Origin: Aculops lycopersici
Lineage: Eukaryota > Arthropoda > Arachnida > Trombidiformes > Eriophyidae
Assembly (NCBI GenBank): GCA_015350385.1
Contig: WNKI01000002.1
Span: 2,926,357 to 2,990,356 of the forward strand
Direction of reading: 5' to 3'
Length of the DNA stretch: 64,000 nucleotides
Shown: piece by piece, positions 44,639 to 56,177 of the stretch
Numbering within the stretch: position 1 is the first letter of the stretch
How the letters are laid out: every line of letters starts with the position of its first letter
Program-made: the position numbers and the translations under genes
The notes under the pieces: model-generated
What the model was told of the DNA's origin: nothing
Seen by the model: the letters and a program-made list of their open reading frames with translations, nothing else
The model's database searches: none

Positions 44639-45433
44639 TCACTGGCCTCGCTCGCGTCTTTCGAAGAGTTCCATAATTTGCTGCGGCGTCATGTCATCTG
44701 ATACTCTACCATCGCTGGTGATGACCGCTAGCCGGCGGTGATGCAATGGACCACGCAATGGTCCTAATGCCGGCACCGGTGGTCGTCGTTCTTGTCTTGC
44801 CTCTTGGCGCCGTCGAGCATCCTCGAGCTGCTGATTGAAAAGCTCCTCGAATTCGGGCGGAAGTATTGGCTGCACTCCCAGGTCCTTGTCCTCGCCCTCT
44901 CGAATCTTTGAACGACAATAGGGACAGGTGGTTCGTTGCAACTTGCTGAGCCACTCTTCTAAACAAGCAGAATGAAACCTGTGTCTGCAAGGTGTTTCAG
45001 TAGTCAGTTCGACAGCATCACTTCCATCATCGACACTATCAAATGAATCCAAGCAAATGGGACATCTTTGCGGTTGCGGCACCTCGTTTTCATTGGTCGT
45101 TCCCGAAATTGTGGTTCCTTCGACACGCTCAGTGGCGATGTCGGACGCTGTTAATGTCGTTGGTTTCTCGCTGGTTGTCGTTGTGGTTGTGGAGGTTGCT
45201 GCCGTAGTCACCTCAACGCTGCTTTCACGTTGCTCTGCTTCGTTACGTTGGATTGCAGCCCAAATTGCGCTAACATCCACCTGATCGTCCACGTAATTTC
45301 CCGGCTCATCTCGCACACCTAAGCTTTGCGCGTCTTGAAGCCGCGCTGCCTCCAGACTATTGATGCCAATAGACAGCAGCAAGCTAATAGCTACCAATTG
45401 GCCCAATCTAATGTAATTTTTCGTGTTGGTCAT
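44639..45433 (-). CDS. RING-H2 protein with signal-like N-terminus and Thr-rich linker, paralogue C
   Basis: The protein is 264 residues in one exon. The N-terminus has a hydrophobic stretch LVAISLLLSIGINSLEA that fits a signal peptide. Next is one copy of the shared module, GNYVDDQVDVSAIWAAIQR, then a Thr-rich linker (TSTTTTTT). The RING-H2 is CPIC ... CRHRFHSAC ... CPYC, with a longer first loop (Asp/Ser-rich) than in A and B. A charged C-tail (FEELFNQQLEDARRRQEARQERR, then a Pro-rich stretch) is unique to this copy. Here the module precedes the Thr-rich part, whereas in paralogue A it follows it. This is the most upstream of the three tandem genes. The family relation rests on shared order, signal, linker, module and ring; sequence identity outside these is low. 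Confidence 0.82.
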   Translation of the reverse strand: MTNTKNYIRLGQLVAISLLLSIGINSLEAARLQDAQSLGVRDEPGNYVDDQVDVSAIWAAIQRNEAEQRESSVEVTTAATSTTTTTTSEKPTTLTASDIATERVEGTTISGTTNENEVPQPQRCPICLDSFDSVDDGSDAVELTTETPCRHRFHSACLEEWLSKLQRTTCPYCRSKIREGEDKDLGVQPILPPEFEELFNQQLEDARRRQEARQERRPPVPALGPLRGPLHHRRLAVITSDGRVSDDMTPQQIMELFERRERGQ

Positions 45434-48385
45434 TTCGATTGATTGGAAAAAATCTTTTCGTTAACCTGTGAACAATTTCAACTACCAAGTGACTCTTCCT
45501 CGAAGTTTTATTGTTATGTTAGACTCACTCAAAATAATCCAAAAAATCAAATTCAATCGCGCAGCTAAAGTGACGAAAGTCGTATCTTTTCGTCAATCAG
45601 CCGACGAGTCTACCACCAACAATGCTCATCAAATATTCAGTTCTGGTTGATTCCATTGAAGAGAGCCTGCGGGAGAGGTATAGTATGTTATATCAAGGCC
45701 TGAAAGTTGTCCATACTTGCCAACAGGTGGCTTCGACGAAGGGGTTGATCTTACACTCTCGTCCGCTCGCTCGCTGTGGCCAGCGTCGTTGCCGCTGCCT
45801 CTCATATCGAAAGGCCTGCCAACGCTAACGACTCGGCGAAAGTAAATGGCACTCAACTCTCTCTCTGTGCAGCAAATCGCCGACTAAACTCACCGGGTGG
45901 CCGGATGAGCTTTAGGGTGAACTAATTCTCTGGTAAGGTAGCGATTGCCAGTTAACTTGCAAGAGAGTTAAGTAAATCGTATCTTTAGAGCATAGATTGC
46001 CACTAAAACTGTTCATTATAGTCCATTTGCGGCAACCACTTTCCGCTCAACTGGAGTGCGCCAACTGGATCCAGCAGGCAGATGAGCCAGCGAGTCGGCG
46101 ATAAGCTAATGAGCACCTGGAGCAGTCAAGGGAAAGTAAAGTTAAATCGAATCGACGGGCCGACAAGTGGAACTCGGAAATTGAATTAGTAGTTGTTGCG
46201 ATGCGCCAAATTCTTTTGGCTCGCCACTCGCCAGATAGACGAAGAAAGAGAGAGAGAGAGAGAGAGGAAAGGTTTGCTTCAAATACACACACCCAGACTA
46301 AACTAACGGGCAAATGCACAATTGGTTCGCGTTGGTGTTAGCGAGCGAGTTAGTTAGTTTGTGTATATGTATGTGTTTATTACTACCGACTGCTCGCAGA
46401 GCAAACCAAGTCAAGTTAACCTGCAAGTCGAACATCCGCCGGCCACTAACCTCTCATTTGGTAGCACAGATTTGTATGCTGGAAAGGAAAACTCACCTGC
46501 TGTATTTGTTTTGGCTCTAGCCAAACAAATGCAACAACATTTTTACACAGGAGAGGGCAATAATAACGGTAACAGCAGCAACAAGTGTTTGGCTTGCGGC
46601 CATACAATGGAGTTGCTGGCTGCCCGTTGATCTCGTCGATGATTGGAACTAACGCGCGGCCGGCCGACCGAAGAGCCAACGACTGGCGGGCGCCTCGGGC
46701 AATTGGTTATCGCCAACTAGCGAGTTGGTTGGCTAGTTCTACCAAAATGGGGCATCCATTCTTTTGACTCACCACCAAAACTCGATTGGGGTCATCAGTC
46801 ACCCGATCGATTTTTGGTGGTTCACTATGTAACTGCATTTGAGCACTAAAGTCGCGAATTCTTGGCAAAAAAGAAAGAGACAAGTCGATTTTTCCAGGGG
46901 AATCTGAAAAATTATTTAGGTGCTTTGGCGTACAAAATTACACCCACACAATTGCGCCCCGAAACCCTGGACAGGTGAGCCCACGCACAATGAGTTTTCT
47001 TGCATTTCCGGTCTGCAGGAGAAATTTTATCCCTGCGACTGCGACTCACTCAAACGGAAACCTTTCTTTTTCAATTTCTTCCATTTAAGCTCGAGATCCA
47101 GACAGGAAGTGAAAGTGGGACAGAAGATCGACTTTAAAATCGGAAATAGAAGTAATTCAATTGAATGAGAGAGCGAGCAAATTTTGAGCTTTCTCAATGG
47201 AGGAGAAGGGATAAAGTGAGACGTCCAACCCACCTGTTGCCTTAGCCCAGTTTAACTCATGAGCTTATGTGCTCGTTCACGCTGCTCACAGGAAGTCAAA
47301 CTTTGCCTTTTTAGGTGAGTCGTAAATCTCATCAGCCAACTTTGCACAAATTCCCACGCCGCTCGCATTTGCCGCTCGTTGCACATCCATTTCAAAGCTA
47401 AACTCAGCCAGTGGATCCGGATCCACTAGATCGACAAGTTTGAGCTTGAGCTTCAGTTTCTCGAGCTAAACGTCGATTTGTGTTCGCTTCAAAGTGACAG
47501 GTGAGAGAAAGTAAAGGAGAAGGAGTTCATTGTTGTCCATTATGTGGACAACCATTGTGCTGCCGCCGACCAATTCCAACTCCAAGCTCGAGTTTGAGAT
47601 TTTGATTGGCCACCGTGAGTGCTGACAAGTCACTGGTTAGAGATTGGAAGGGAAATTGGAGCGATCTACTGACAAAGTGGATCGCTCTGGTAATAATGGA
47701 AAGTTTAGAGTTTTCACACCGGAAGCCACTCAACAATGGAGGGGAAGATTGGATTGTCGGAAGAGTTGCGAAGCATTTGCTTAAATCACGACAACGACGG
47801 CGACGATCAGGGCGGCGACAGCAAATGGAAGGCAAAAGTAAAAACAATCGATATCTTGGCTGCCAGTCAATGGAACGAATGGCGGTAGCAGTAAAGTCGG
47901 TGGCGATAAGTGGACAACAGCAACGGCTACCTGTTGCCCGGCAACCTGTGCATCCGTACATTAGCTCACCTGAGATTCAATCTTGCAGGTAAGCGGCCAA
48001 ACTTAACAAGGCCGGCTAGCTGTCGGCCAGCAATCACTAGTTGCCGCTAATGAATAAGCTTATTGGACATGCAATGAGTCGCGGCGGTGGGGCCGTAATC
48101 ATGGTAGCGCCCAAGTGTTGTTAGGCGGCCATGTTGGCCGGAGCTCCGTTCGGTGAACTTTAACTTCAACTTATCCCTTTGTGGTGCTCGGAATGAGCCA
48201 GCTAGCTAGAGAAAGTTTCGGCCGACAAGCTATCCATCGTATTGATTTCGATTACTCTGCTTTTGCTTCAGCAGGAAAGAGAAAAACGAAAGCCTCTGCT
48301 GGGCCGAGGACACGGCGACTTGTTGCTCGAGGCGCACAATATCCGCCACCGTGTGAGCTCCTTCGCTGATGCTTCCACTTCTATC

Positions 48386-48438
48386 GCCACCGCCACCGCC
48401 ACCACCACTACCACTACCACTACCACTACCACTACCAA
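48386..48438. repeat. CCACCG/CCACTA short tandem repeat
   Basis: Units of CCACCG pass into five to six units of CCACTA. The run produces spurious Thr/Pro or Ser/Gly/Val frames on both strands but no gene. Confidence 0.8.
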
Positions 48439-48959
48439 GGCGGACATCAAAACCGAGCAACCTGTTGAGTCGCTCGCATCTCATTTGGATTCATTTCACT
48501 CACTCATCCGCTCGCTTGTACACTTGGCCGATCTCTCGAGCTGGGGTTGAGTGGGTGAGTGCCGGCCACTAATGTGATGGACTCACACAACATCCGCTGC
48601 CGCCATCGACGGACTGACTGACTGACGAGCTGGCTGAAATGGAAGAGTGGAAAGTTCAGAAAGTTGGAAAGTCTAACTTTGGATCGATTTCTATCCGCTT
48701 CCACAAAGACGAGAACGATGAGGCTGACGAGAAAGTGAGCAAATGCCGCAAGCAACAAGTGGAGAGTTGAATTTAGTTGATTTGATGGAGATTTGAGGTG
48801 ATTGAGTTAGCGCATCACAATGGCAAGCGAGCTGAGGTAGCGCTTGCTAGCCCCTTGCTAGAGTCTGTTTGTGGCGATCATTTTGCTCGCAAACCAGCTG
48901 ATTAACCTGACTGATTCGTGGCGGTGTTATGTAATGCGCTTCTCGGCGATAGAGCCGCG

Positions 48960-48963
<4 letters not shown>

Positions 48964-48990
<27 letters not shown>

Positions 48991-49923
48991 NNNNNNNNNN
49001 NNNNNNNNNNNNNNNNNNNNNNNNNNNNNNNNNNNNNNNNNNNNNNNNNNNNNNNNNNNNNNNNNNNNNNNNNNNNNNNNNNNNNNNNNNNNNNNNNNNN
49101 NNNNNNNNNNNNNNNNNNNNNNNNNNNNNNNNNNNNNNNNNNNNNNNNNNNNNNNNNNNNNNNNNNNNNNNNNNNNNNNNNNNNNNNNNNNNNNNNNNNN
49201 NNNNNNNNNNNNNNNNNNNNNNNNNNNNNNNNNNNNNNNNNNNNNNNNNNNNNNNNNNNNNNNNNNNNNNNNNNNNNNNNNNNNNNNNNNNNNNNNNNNN
49301 NNNNNNNNNNNNNNNNNNNNNNNNNNNNNNNNNNNNNNNNNNNNNNNNNNNNNNNNNNNNNNNNNNNNNNNNNNNNNNNNNNNNNNNNNNNNNNNNNNNN
49401 NNNNNNNNNNNNNNNNNNNNNNNNNNNNNNNNNNNNNNNNNNNNNNNNNNNNNNNNNNNNNNNNNNNNNNNNNNNNNNNNNNNNNNNNNNNNNNNNNNNN
49501 NNNNNNNNNNNNNNNNNNNNNNNNNNNNNNNNNNNNNNNNNNNNNNNNNNNNNNNNNNNNNNNNNNNNNNNNNNNNNNNNNNNNNNNNNNNNNNNNNNNN
49601 NNNNNNNNNNNNNNNNNNNNNNNNNNNNNNNNNNNNNNNNNNNNNNNNNNNNNNNNNNNNNNNNNNNNNNNNNNNNNNNNNNNNNNNNNNNNNNNNNNNN
49701 NNNNNNNNNNNNNNNNNNNNNNNNNNNNNNNNNNNNNNNNNNNNNNNNNNNNNNNNNNNNNNNNNNNNNNNNNNNNNNNNNNNNNNNNNNNNNNNNNNNN
49801 NNNNNNNNNNNNNNNNNNNNNNNNNNNNNNNNNNNNNNNNNNNNNNNNNNNNNNNNNNNNNNNNNNNNNNNNNNNNNNNNNNNNNNNNNNNNNNNNNNNN
49901 NNNNNNNNNNNNNNNNNNNNNNN

Positions 49924-50012
<89 letters not shown>
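48964..50012. repeat. CT microsatellite interrupted by a 933-N gap
   Basis: CT units run 48964-48990 into N (48991-49923) and continue 49924-50012. The same phase and strand on both sides suggest one long CT array that could not be assembled. The gap length may be an estimate. Confidence 0.9.
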
Positions 50013-50015
<3 letters not shown>

Positions 50016-51243
50016 GTGGATGTCGGCGTTCCTCTTTGGCTTTCCGCTTTTGATAGTTGCACTACCGAAGAATAAAATCAACTCGACTCCTAAGTTGCAA
50101 GTAACGACGATGGCTATCAGCCTAGTGGAAGTGAGTGGGGGAGGGAAGAGCAAAACAATACCGAAAGAGAGAAGGAGAAAAACATCACTAACGCGATGGA
50201 AGCTCCAGGCGCTTAGTTGGTCTTATGAGCTGTCTTTTTAGCATTTAATGCGGCTAAAATTGACTAGTTTCTTTAATAAAAGTTTCTTATGAAAACTTCT
50301 CCTCGGGGAACTTTCGCTTGGGCTCTCCACCAGAAGTTCGAGCAGAAAATAGGGAAACTTTTCCCACCAAACTGCCAAGAGGAGGAATCGAAAGTTTGGT
50401 TGCCGATGATCTTGCTCATCAACAACGAGTTGGAGTGTTAGTGCATTGAGTTGAATTAGTGAGCAAGAGAGCTAGAGAAGGCGAAGAGATCGCCTGACTT
50501 TACGAGCCTCTAGCTAGCCGACTAGCTCACTGGCTGCTCGAGGGGCTTGTTGCTTTTAATTCTCAAGTGACGAGCTCAGGAGAAGTTTTAGTTGGAAGTG
50601 GAGAAGAAGAGGCCAAAGGAGCAGCTATGCAAAACTCGCCAGCCAACAGGTAGGAGAGCAAAGGAGAAGAAATTCAATAATACCTTCGAGCGATCAACCT
50701 GTGCGCTCGTTCGGCAACACAGCACAACTGGTGCCGCCGCTGTTGCCTCTGAGCAACAAGTGTCCGCTCGCTTCGAGAGTCTCGAGAGGAAGGAACTCTG
50801 CGTTAGGAGTTAGCAAGTGAGCGAGCAACTTGCGAGACCATTGCGTCGCCGGATCCGCTGATCTCCGCTCGAATCTATGCGGAGGGAAGTTATTTACATT
50901 TGCCGCCTGCGGCACAGAAACGCTGCAAATTCGGGAGGAAAGTGAACCGCCCATTTGGAAGTGGCCGCAAATTTCGACTCACTCCAAGTCGAACGAGTGA
51001 AGCGCTTGAAGAGTTCCAGTTGCTCCGTGTTGCTACTCTTGTAGCGGCAGTGGCGGCAGCCAGATAAACGGGTTCACCAAACTCCATGTTTGCCCGGTGC
51101 AAACATAATAAGTCGCGGCAATAATGAAATAACCTCTCATCGTCGTCATCATGAGCGTTGCCTCCAGTCGTCGTCGTCGTCGCCGTCGGTCGCTCCTCTA
51201 GTTGGAATCAGCTAGCCGGATTTCAAGGAGGAAAGCAAAGCTT

Positions 51244-51274
51244 GTTCGTTTGCCAAGTTAACTGGCAAACGAAC
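51244..51274. repeat. 12-bp inverted repeat, 7-base loop
   Basis: Left arm 51244-51255 (GTTCGTTTGCCA) is the exact reverse complement of right arm 51263-51274, around AGTTAAC. It lies in the desert with no gene nearby. Confidence 0.85.
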
Positions 51275-54020
51275 CAGCGAATGGCAAGCTAACTGCCGAA
51301 GTCTTCGACGGCGAGCGCCGCTTTCGTTCGAGGAGTTTAAATTTGCGGATATTAAACTAACTAACGCGCCCCTCTTACGACTTTGACCAGCTGACTAGCC
51401 GACTAGCTTGCTGGCGGATGGCTTATCGAGTCTCTGCGAGAAAATTTGCCTGCTGCAGGTAAGATCATTGGTGCAACCAAGTCGCCGTTAAACATTATCG
51501 CGCTCGTTAGTAACTAACCGCTCGGTTTGGCGAGTAAAGCGAGCCAGCAACTGGCGCCGCCGAGACTTCGGCGGCGCGCTTGCGTTTCTAGCCGATTGGA
51601 ACGAGGCAGATGAACTCTGGTTAGCTCGCCGGCAAGCCAACCAGCTAGAGAGCTCGCTGCAAAGCAATGGAATTGAAAAAAAGCGGATAAATACTAAAGA
51701 AGATTTTGGAGAGTTTGCATCGAGCATCCCAGTGAGTTAGTGAGTGCGCTGAGCAAATGGCAAATAAGTTTAAATGGCCGATCAACCTTCTGTCGCAGTT
51801 AAATACAACGAAGACCACGACGACTATGACGACGAATCGAGCGGAACTGACCGACACTCGACTTTATCTCGTCCCATTCAATTATATTTGATTTGCTGCT
51901 CGCCGCTCATTTAACTGACTGTCCTATTGGTTAGGCAAAGGAAATGATCATCCTCATGAAGATGAAAACCACGACGACGACGTTATCACCAGTTGCGAGC
52001 ATTTATATTTCCCCAAGTAGATCACGACTTCTCTCCTTGGCTTCCAAAACGAATGCCTGCGATTCAAGTTTATCCAACTCAACGGATGTCCATCGGACTT
52101 GAATCTCCCGCTAACAGCAATCGTGGTGGCGGTAGTAAATATGGGTGCGATATGGGAGTAAATTAGATCAATTGGTGGGCGCCCACGAGACTCGACTTGG
52201 TGGTTATGGCCAAAGTATTTAGCGTTGCCTGTTAGTGGCTTTCGGCAGGTTGCTGGCGGAAAGTCAGTCTATGAACTAACTCGACCCGATGAAGCAGTCG
52301 AGTTTGGTCAAGAGGTGCAATATAATGCGACTCGCTCTGTTGTTGTATGTTTGATAACTTGGCGCTAATCGCCGGATGTCCTGGTCGGCCGACGCTCGTT
52401 TTGCTCCTAGTTGTGGCCAACCAATTGGTTTGTTAGCTGGCCAATGGAGATTCCATTTAAACAGTGACTCAGTTAACCAGTTGGTTGGTTTGCTGTTTGG
52501 CTAGAGACGATGGGGAGATAGAAGCAACTAGCGCAACTAGAGAGCGGGAAAAACTCATCTTCAGGTGGGGAGATTGCGCGCAACAAGTTGTTGGGTGCGC
52601 CGCGCGGTTGAGCTAGTTTTCCATATTCACGCCAACAGAACTAAATAAGCAAAATAAATGAACCAAATAACAGTGACCGGCGCTAACCACGACGACGAGA
52701 AAGAGAGTTAATTGATAAAATGGCCAACTAAAGCCGACGCGCTCATTTGCTGGCCAGCAATAGGCTTTGTCGCTGTGTTGTTTGCCTACTTGTTGTTGGC
52801 TGGATGGCGACGATCCGTTAGTGTGCTAGTCATACTAAAGTGGTAGTTAGTCAGATTTTACCTGCACAGGTGAGCTGGCTGCTCATTGAGCTACGAATTA
52901 GCTCGATGGACAGAGTGAGCGAAAAACATAATGAGTTTTCGCTCTGTTCAACCATACAAACTCTCTCGCTTGATCTCGCTCTTTATTTCTTCGCGCTTCT
53001 CGATTGCAACTCTCGTCTCGTGTCGCCATCGCCGCACTTCGTTTATGGCCGATAATTAATCATTTGATCGCCGGCAGCAGCAGTGGCAATGGCAATAGTT
53101 TCAGCAGAGGCCGTATTAGAGCAGCCCTTTCTCTCGTCGGCTAGTTAGCTAACTTTCAATGCGGCCACTTGTCCACTGCGAAGTGGGTGAGCTAATAAAC
53201 GCAATAAGGTAACGGCAATAAGAGTTCACCAATGGGTGAGATGGAGAAGGCCAGCAGCCACAGTTGGCATAAGCGGACAGGTACTGGTATAGTCGGTGCC
53301 AATAATATACGCCGAGTTAACTGGCTCGGCTACCAGCTTGGCCCAAGTGTCGCCCATCGATTATTCAAGTGCGCAACTGAGCAACAAGTGGCGGCGGCAG
53401 TGGCGGCGACTACTTACTTATCATTGGTCAGCTGTTTCATTGGTTGGCGATGGTAAATGAAGCGGCCAACTTGGCAAAGGGGAGAGCAAAGCCAATGAAC
53501 TCGAACCAATCGGCTTGTTTTTGCATTTGAATGTAACTTTCGATCGGCCGCTCGCAGGTACGAGAGGTTGCAATCTCGTAGCCTCAGCAACAAGTGGCGA
53601 GTTGCAGAGAGCAAGCCAACTCAACGCGCTGCCCGCAACGGCTAAGCAACTGGCTTGGGCGACGACAACGGCAACCAGACTCAAGCGAAACTAGTTATTT
53701 GGTTAGAATGCAAACAACGCAAAATAGAGAAAGAGGGAGCAAATCGAGAAACTAGATCATCGCCCAAACGTTTTATTGCCCGATTCACCACTCATTGCTG
53801 CTACCTCTGCCACAATTACTGCCAGAGCTACACCTGGCGACCGGTGAACTCGCGCACCGTTATGAATTTGAGCGTAAGTTGGTGGCACCCAAAAGTAAAT
53901 GTTCAACAGGTTGCCTAACCTGCCTTGCCCTACAGTCCAGCGGCCAAATCAACCCGCAGTCTAGTGGCGAGCAAACTCGATCATCGATCTCGTCTCCCAA
54001 TTGAGCATTCGACTTTCGGT

Positions 54021-54034
54021 TCTTTCTCTCTCTT

Positions 54035-54065
<31 letters not shown>
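54021..54065. repeat. CT/CTTT microsatellite
   Basis: TTTCTC units pass into about ten clean CT units. Noncoding. Confidence 0.85.
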
Positions 54066-55515
54066 GGCCATCTTTTTCTCTTCAGCCAGATGGCCTCTTT
54101 TCCGCCAACTCTTTGGCTCACTGGTATTCGTGGCTCAGGTAAAACTCACTCAAGCAAACGCGACTAGCTCCGTAGAGCTTGAGAGCCGGCAACAAGTGGT
54201 TTCTGCGCGCGATACTTGTAGCTATTGGATTTGTTTTTTCCTCCTCAGAGAATCGAGTTGAAATTGAAGCTGCCGCCGACTCAAAGCAAAGCAGAAAAAC
54301 AAGATCAAATCCTCAATTCTGATCTCGCTATTGACAAGAAAATTGCCCATGCTGATGCATTGACAAAAGGGAAGTCTTGCGAGCGGGACTCAAATGGTTG
54401 CAACTACAAGTGCAACCACTTCTCTACAAAGTAAGTGTCGTTGTGGCATGTAACTCGAGCCGACCAATTGAAGCCGGCCAACAAGTGGAAAAAGCGACCA
54501 TCTCTCTTCTCTGTTGTCTTTGCAAGCAACCACAACCGACTCAGGCGCCACTTGAAAAGGCGTCACTTTCTCGCAAGTGTCCGCTAGATTTCCTCAAGAG
54601 AGTGAGCGAGCGGATTACTTTCATCTGAACTGCGTAACTATCTGCTATGTTGTATAGCCGACTAGATCATGTGGGAAAGTGGCAGTCGCATTCCCACATC
54701 ACACACTTACACATAGCAATTCTCGCAATGTAGTCTGCCGTCTTATCTTATGCTCGCGCTCCATGTCCACCATCAGTCCACCACTCGGACTATGGCCACT
54801 TAATTTGCGCCCGATTGACAGGCAACGCAGGCAAAAGACTGAGTTATTACTCAGCATTCGGCATTTGAATCAGGTAACATTAGCGGAGGTGTCCAGAGAG
54901 AGGAGAGAAAAAAGTGGCATCTCCTCTTATGACTCGACTCCGCTCACTATGGTTTGCACGCCAAATAAAAGCCAACGAGTCAGCGAGAGTCTTTTCATCT
55001 CTAGTTGGCCTCAAAACATAAGAGCGCAAGTCGACACTAAAACAGTCGAACCGTTTGCTTTCCATTGCTCTCACATCGATTTGTTTCCCCTTTGCCAGCT
55101 CCTAAGATTGAAGACAACGGCGAGCAACGGAACAAGGAGAAGCGAATGCCATTACGTGATTGTTGCTGCGGTGGCGATGGTGGCGGTGACCGCGGTAACC
55201 GCATTGGCACTTCCATTTCGATTGTGTGGCAACCCAACTTGCACTTATTTCTCAGGCACCGGCCGACTATCTCGATTGGCCGCAACGCAAGAGAACCGCC
55301 GAAACAAAGACAATGCGCCATTTGCTAGCGTTGAACCCACTGAGAGCTTCTTTTTATATATCAATCCGCCCAGCTCACTAAGTCGAGTTGCTAGTCTTAC
55401 CAAAGGATAGCAACAACAGCGACGACAACAACATCAAGTGACTTGCTATCTCGATAAATTCCATGTTGTGTTCATGTGTGTGTGTTTAGCGCAGAGTGGA
55501 ACTTGCCGCCGAAGA

Positions 55516-55548
55516 TTTGAGTTTAGTTGAGGCTCAACTAAACTCAAA
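55516..55548. repeat. 33-bp perfect palindrome flanked by 8-bp direct repeats
   Basis: Left arm 55516-55531 (TTTGAGTTTAGTTGAG) is the exact reverse complement of right arm 55533-55548, with a single central base at 55532. CGAAGATT occurs directly on both sides (55510-55517 and 55550-55557), the left copy overlapping the arm by two bases. It may be a minimal fold-back insertion with a target duplication, or chance; the arms are too long to be likely chance. Confidence 0.85.
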
Positions 55549-56093
55549 GCGAAGATTCTAAACGTAGACTGATGAGAGAGACTAGCAACAGGTTGGACTT
55601 CCTCTGTTCAGTGACGCAATAATCCTCGTGAAGAAACTCTTGCGGCAAAATTAGCGAGAGTCCATCTCCATCTCTCTTTCTCTCGCTAGACCCATAGGCA
55701 AACAGTTTTAGTTAGTTGGAGATTCATCGCTAGCCAGTCAGCTGACCAGCAGGCAAGTAGCATAGACAGATAGACAGACGGACGTATGGATGGACTAGAG
55801 TTTGGTCGGCAGGTAGTGTGATGATAACATTAATGAGTTCAATAGCTTGGAAGTCGGCCGCAAATTGCGCACTTCGGTCCTCCACTAAGCAAAGTTATAG
55901 CCGTCGTCATCGTCAAGTGGCTTAAAGCTAGAGAATCATCAAGAAATTGGATATATGGACACGCATGTTATTATTAATATGATGACTTGCTAGCCTAACG
56001 GCTAAACCGAGCACTTAGTTAAAGTTCCTCTCAATTCGTTGCTCATTTTCCGTTGCTCTCCACTCAATTTGAAGCGGACTAACTTGTCTTGCT

Positions 56094-56095
56094 GG

Positions 56096-56160
<65 letters not shown>

Positions 56161-56177
56161 GGTGCTGCTGCTGCTGC
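56094..56177. repeat. TTG then GCT trinucleotide run
   Basis: About 22 TTG units (56094-56160) followed by GCT units. Read on the minus strand this gives a poly-Gln frame of 66 codons, which I take as a by-product of the repeat rather than a gene. Confidence 0.9.

Noticed and set aside
48871..50241. Frames of about 400 codons across the N gap
   Set aside because: They consist of N and CT repeat; an open frame through N means nothing.
54679..55410. 243-codon open frame on the plus strand
   Set aside because: No signal, domain or plausible splice context; several overlapping frames on the other strand; composition like the surrounding desert.
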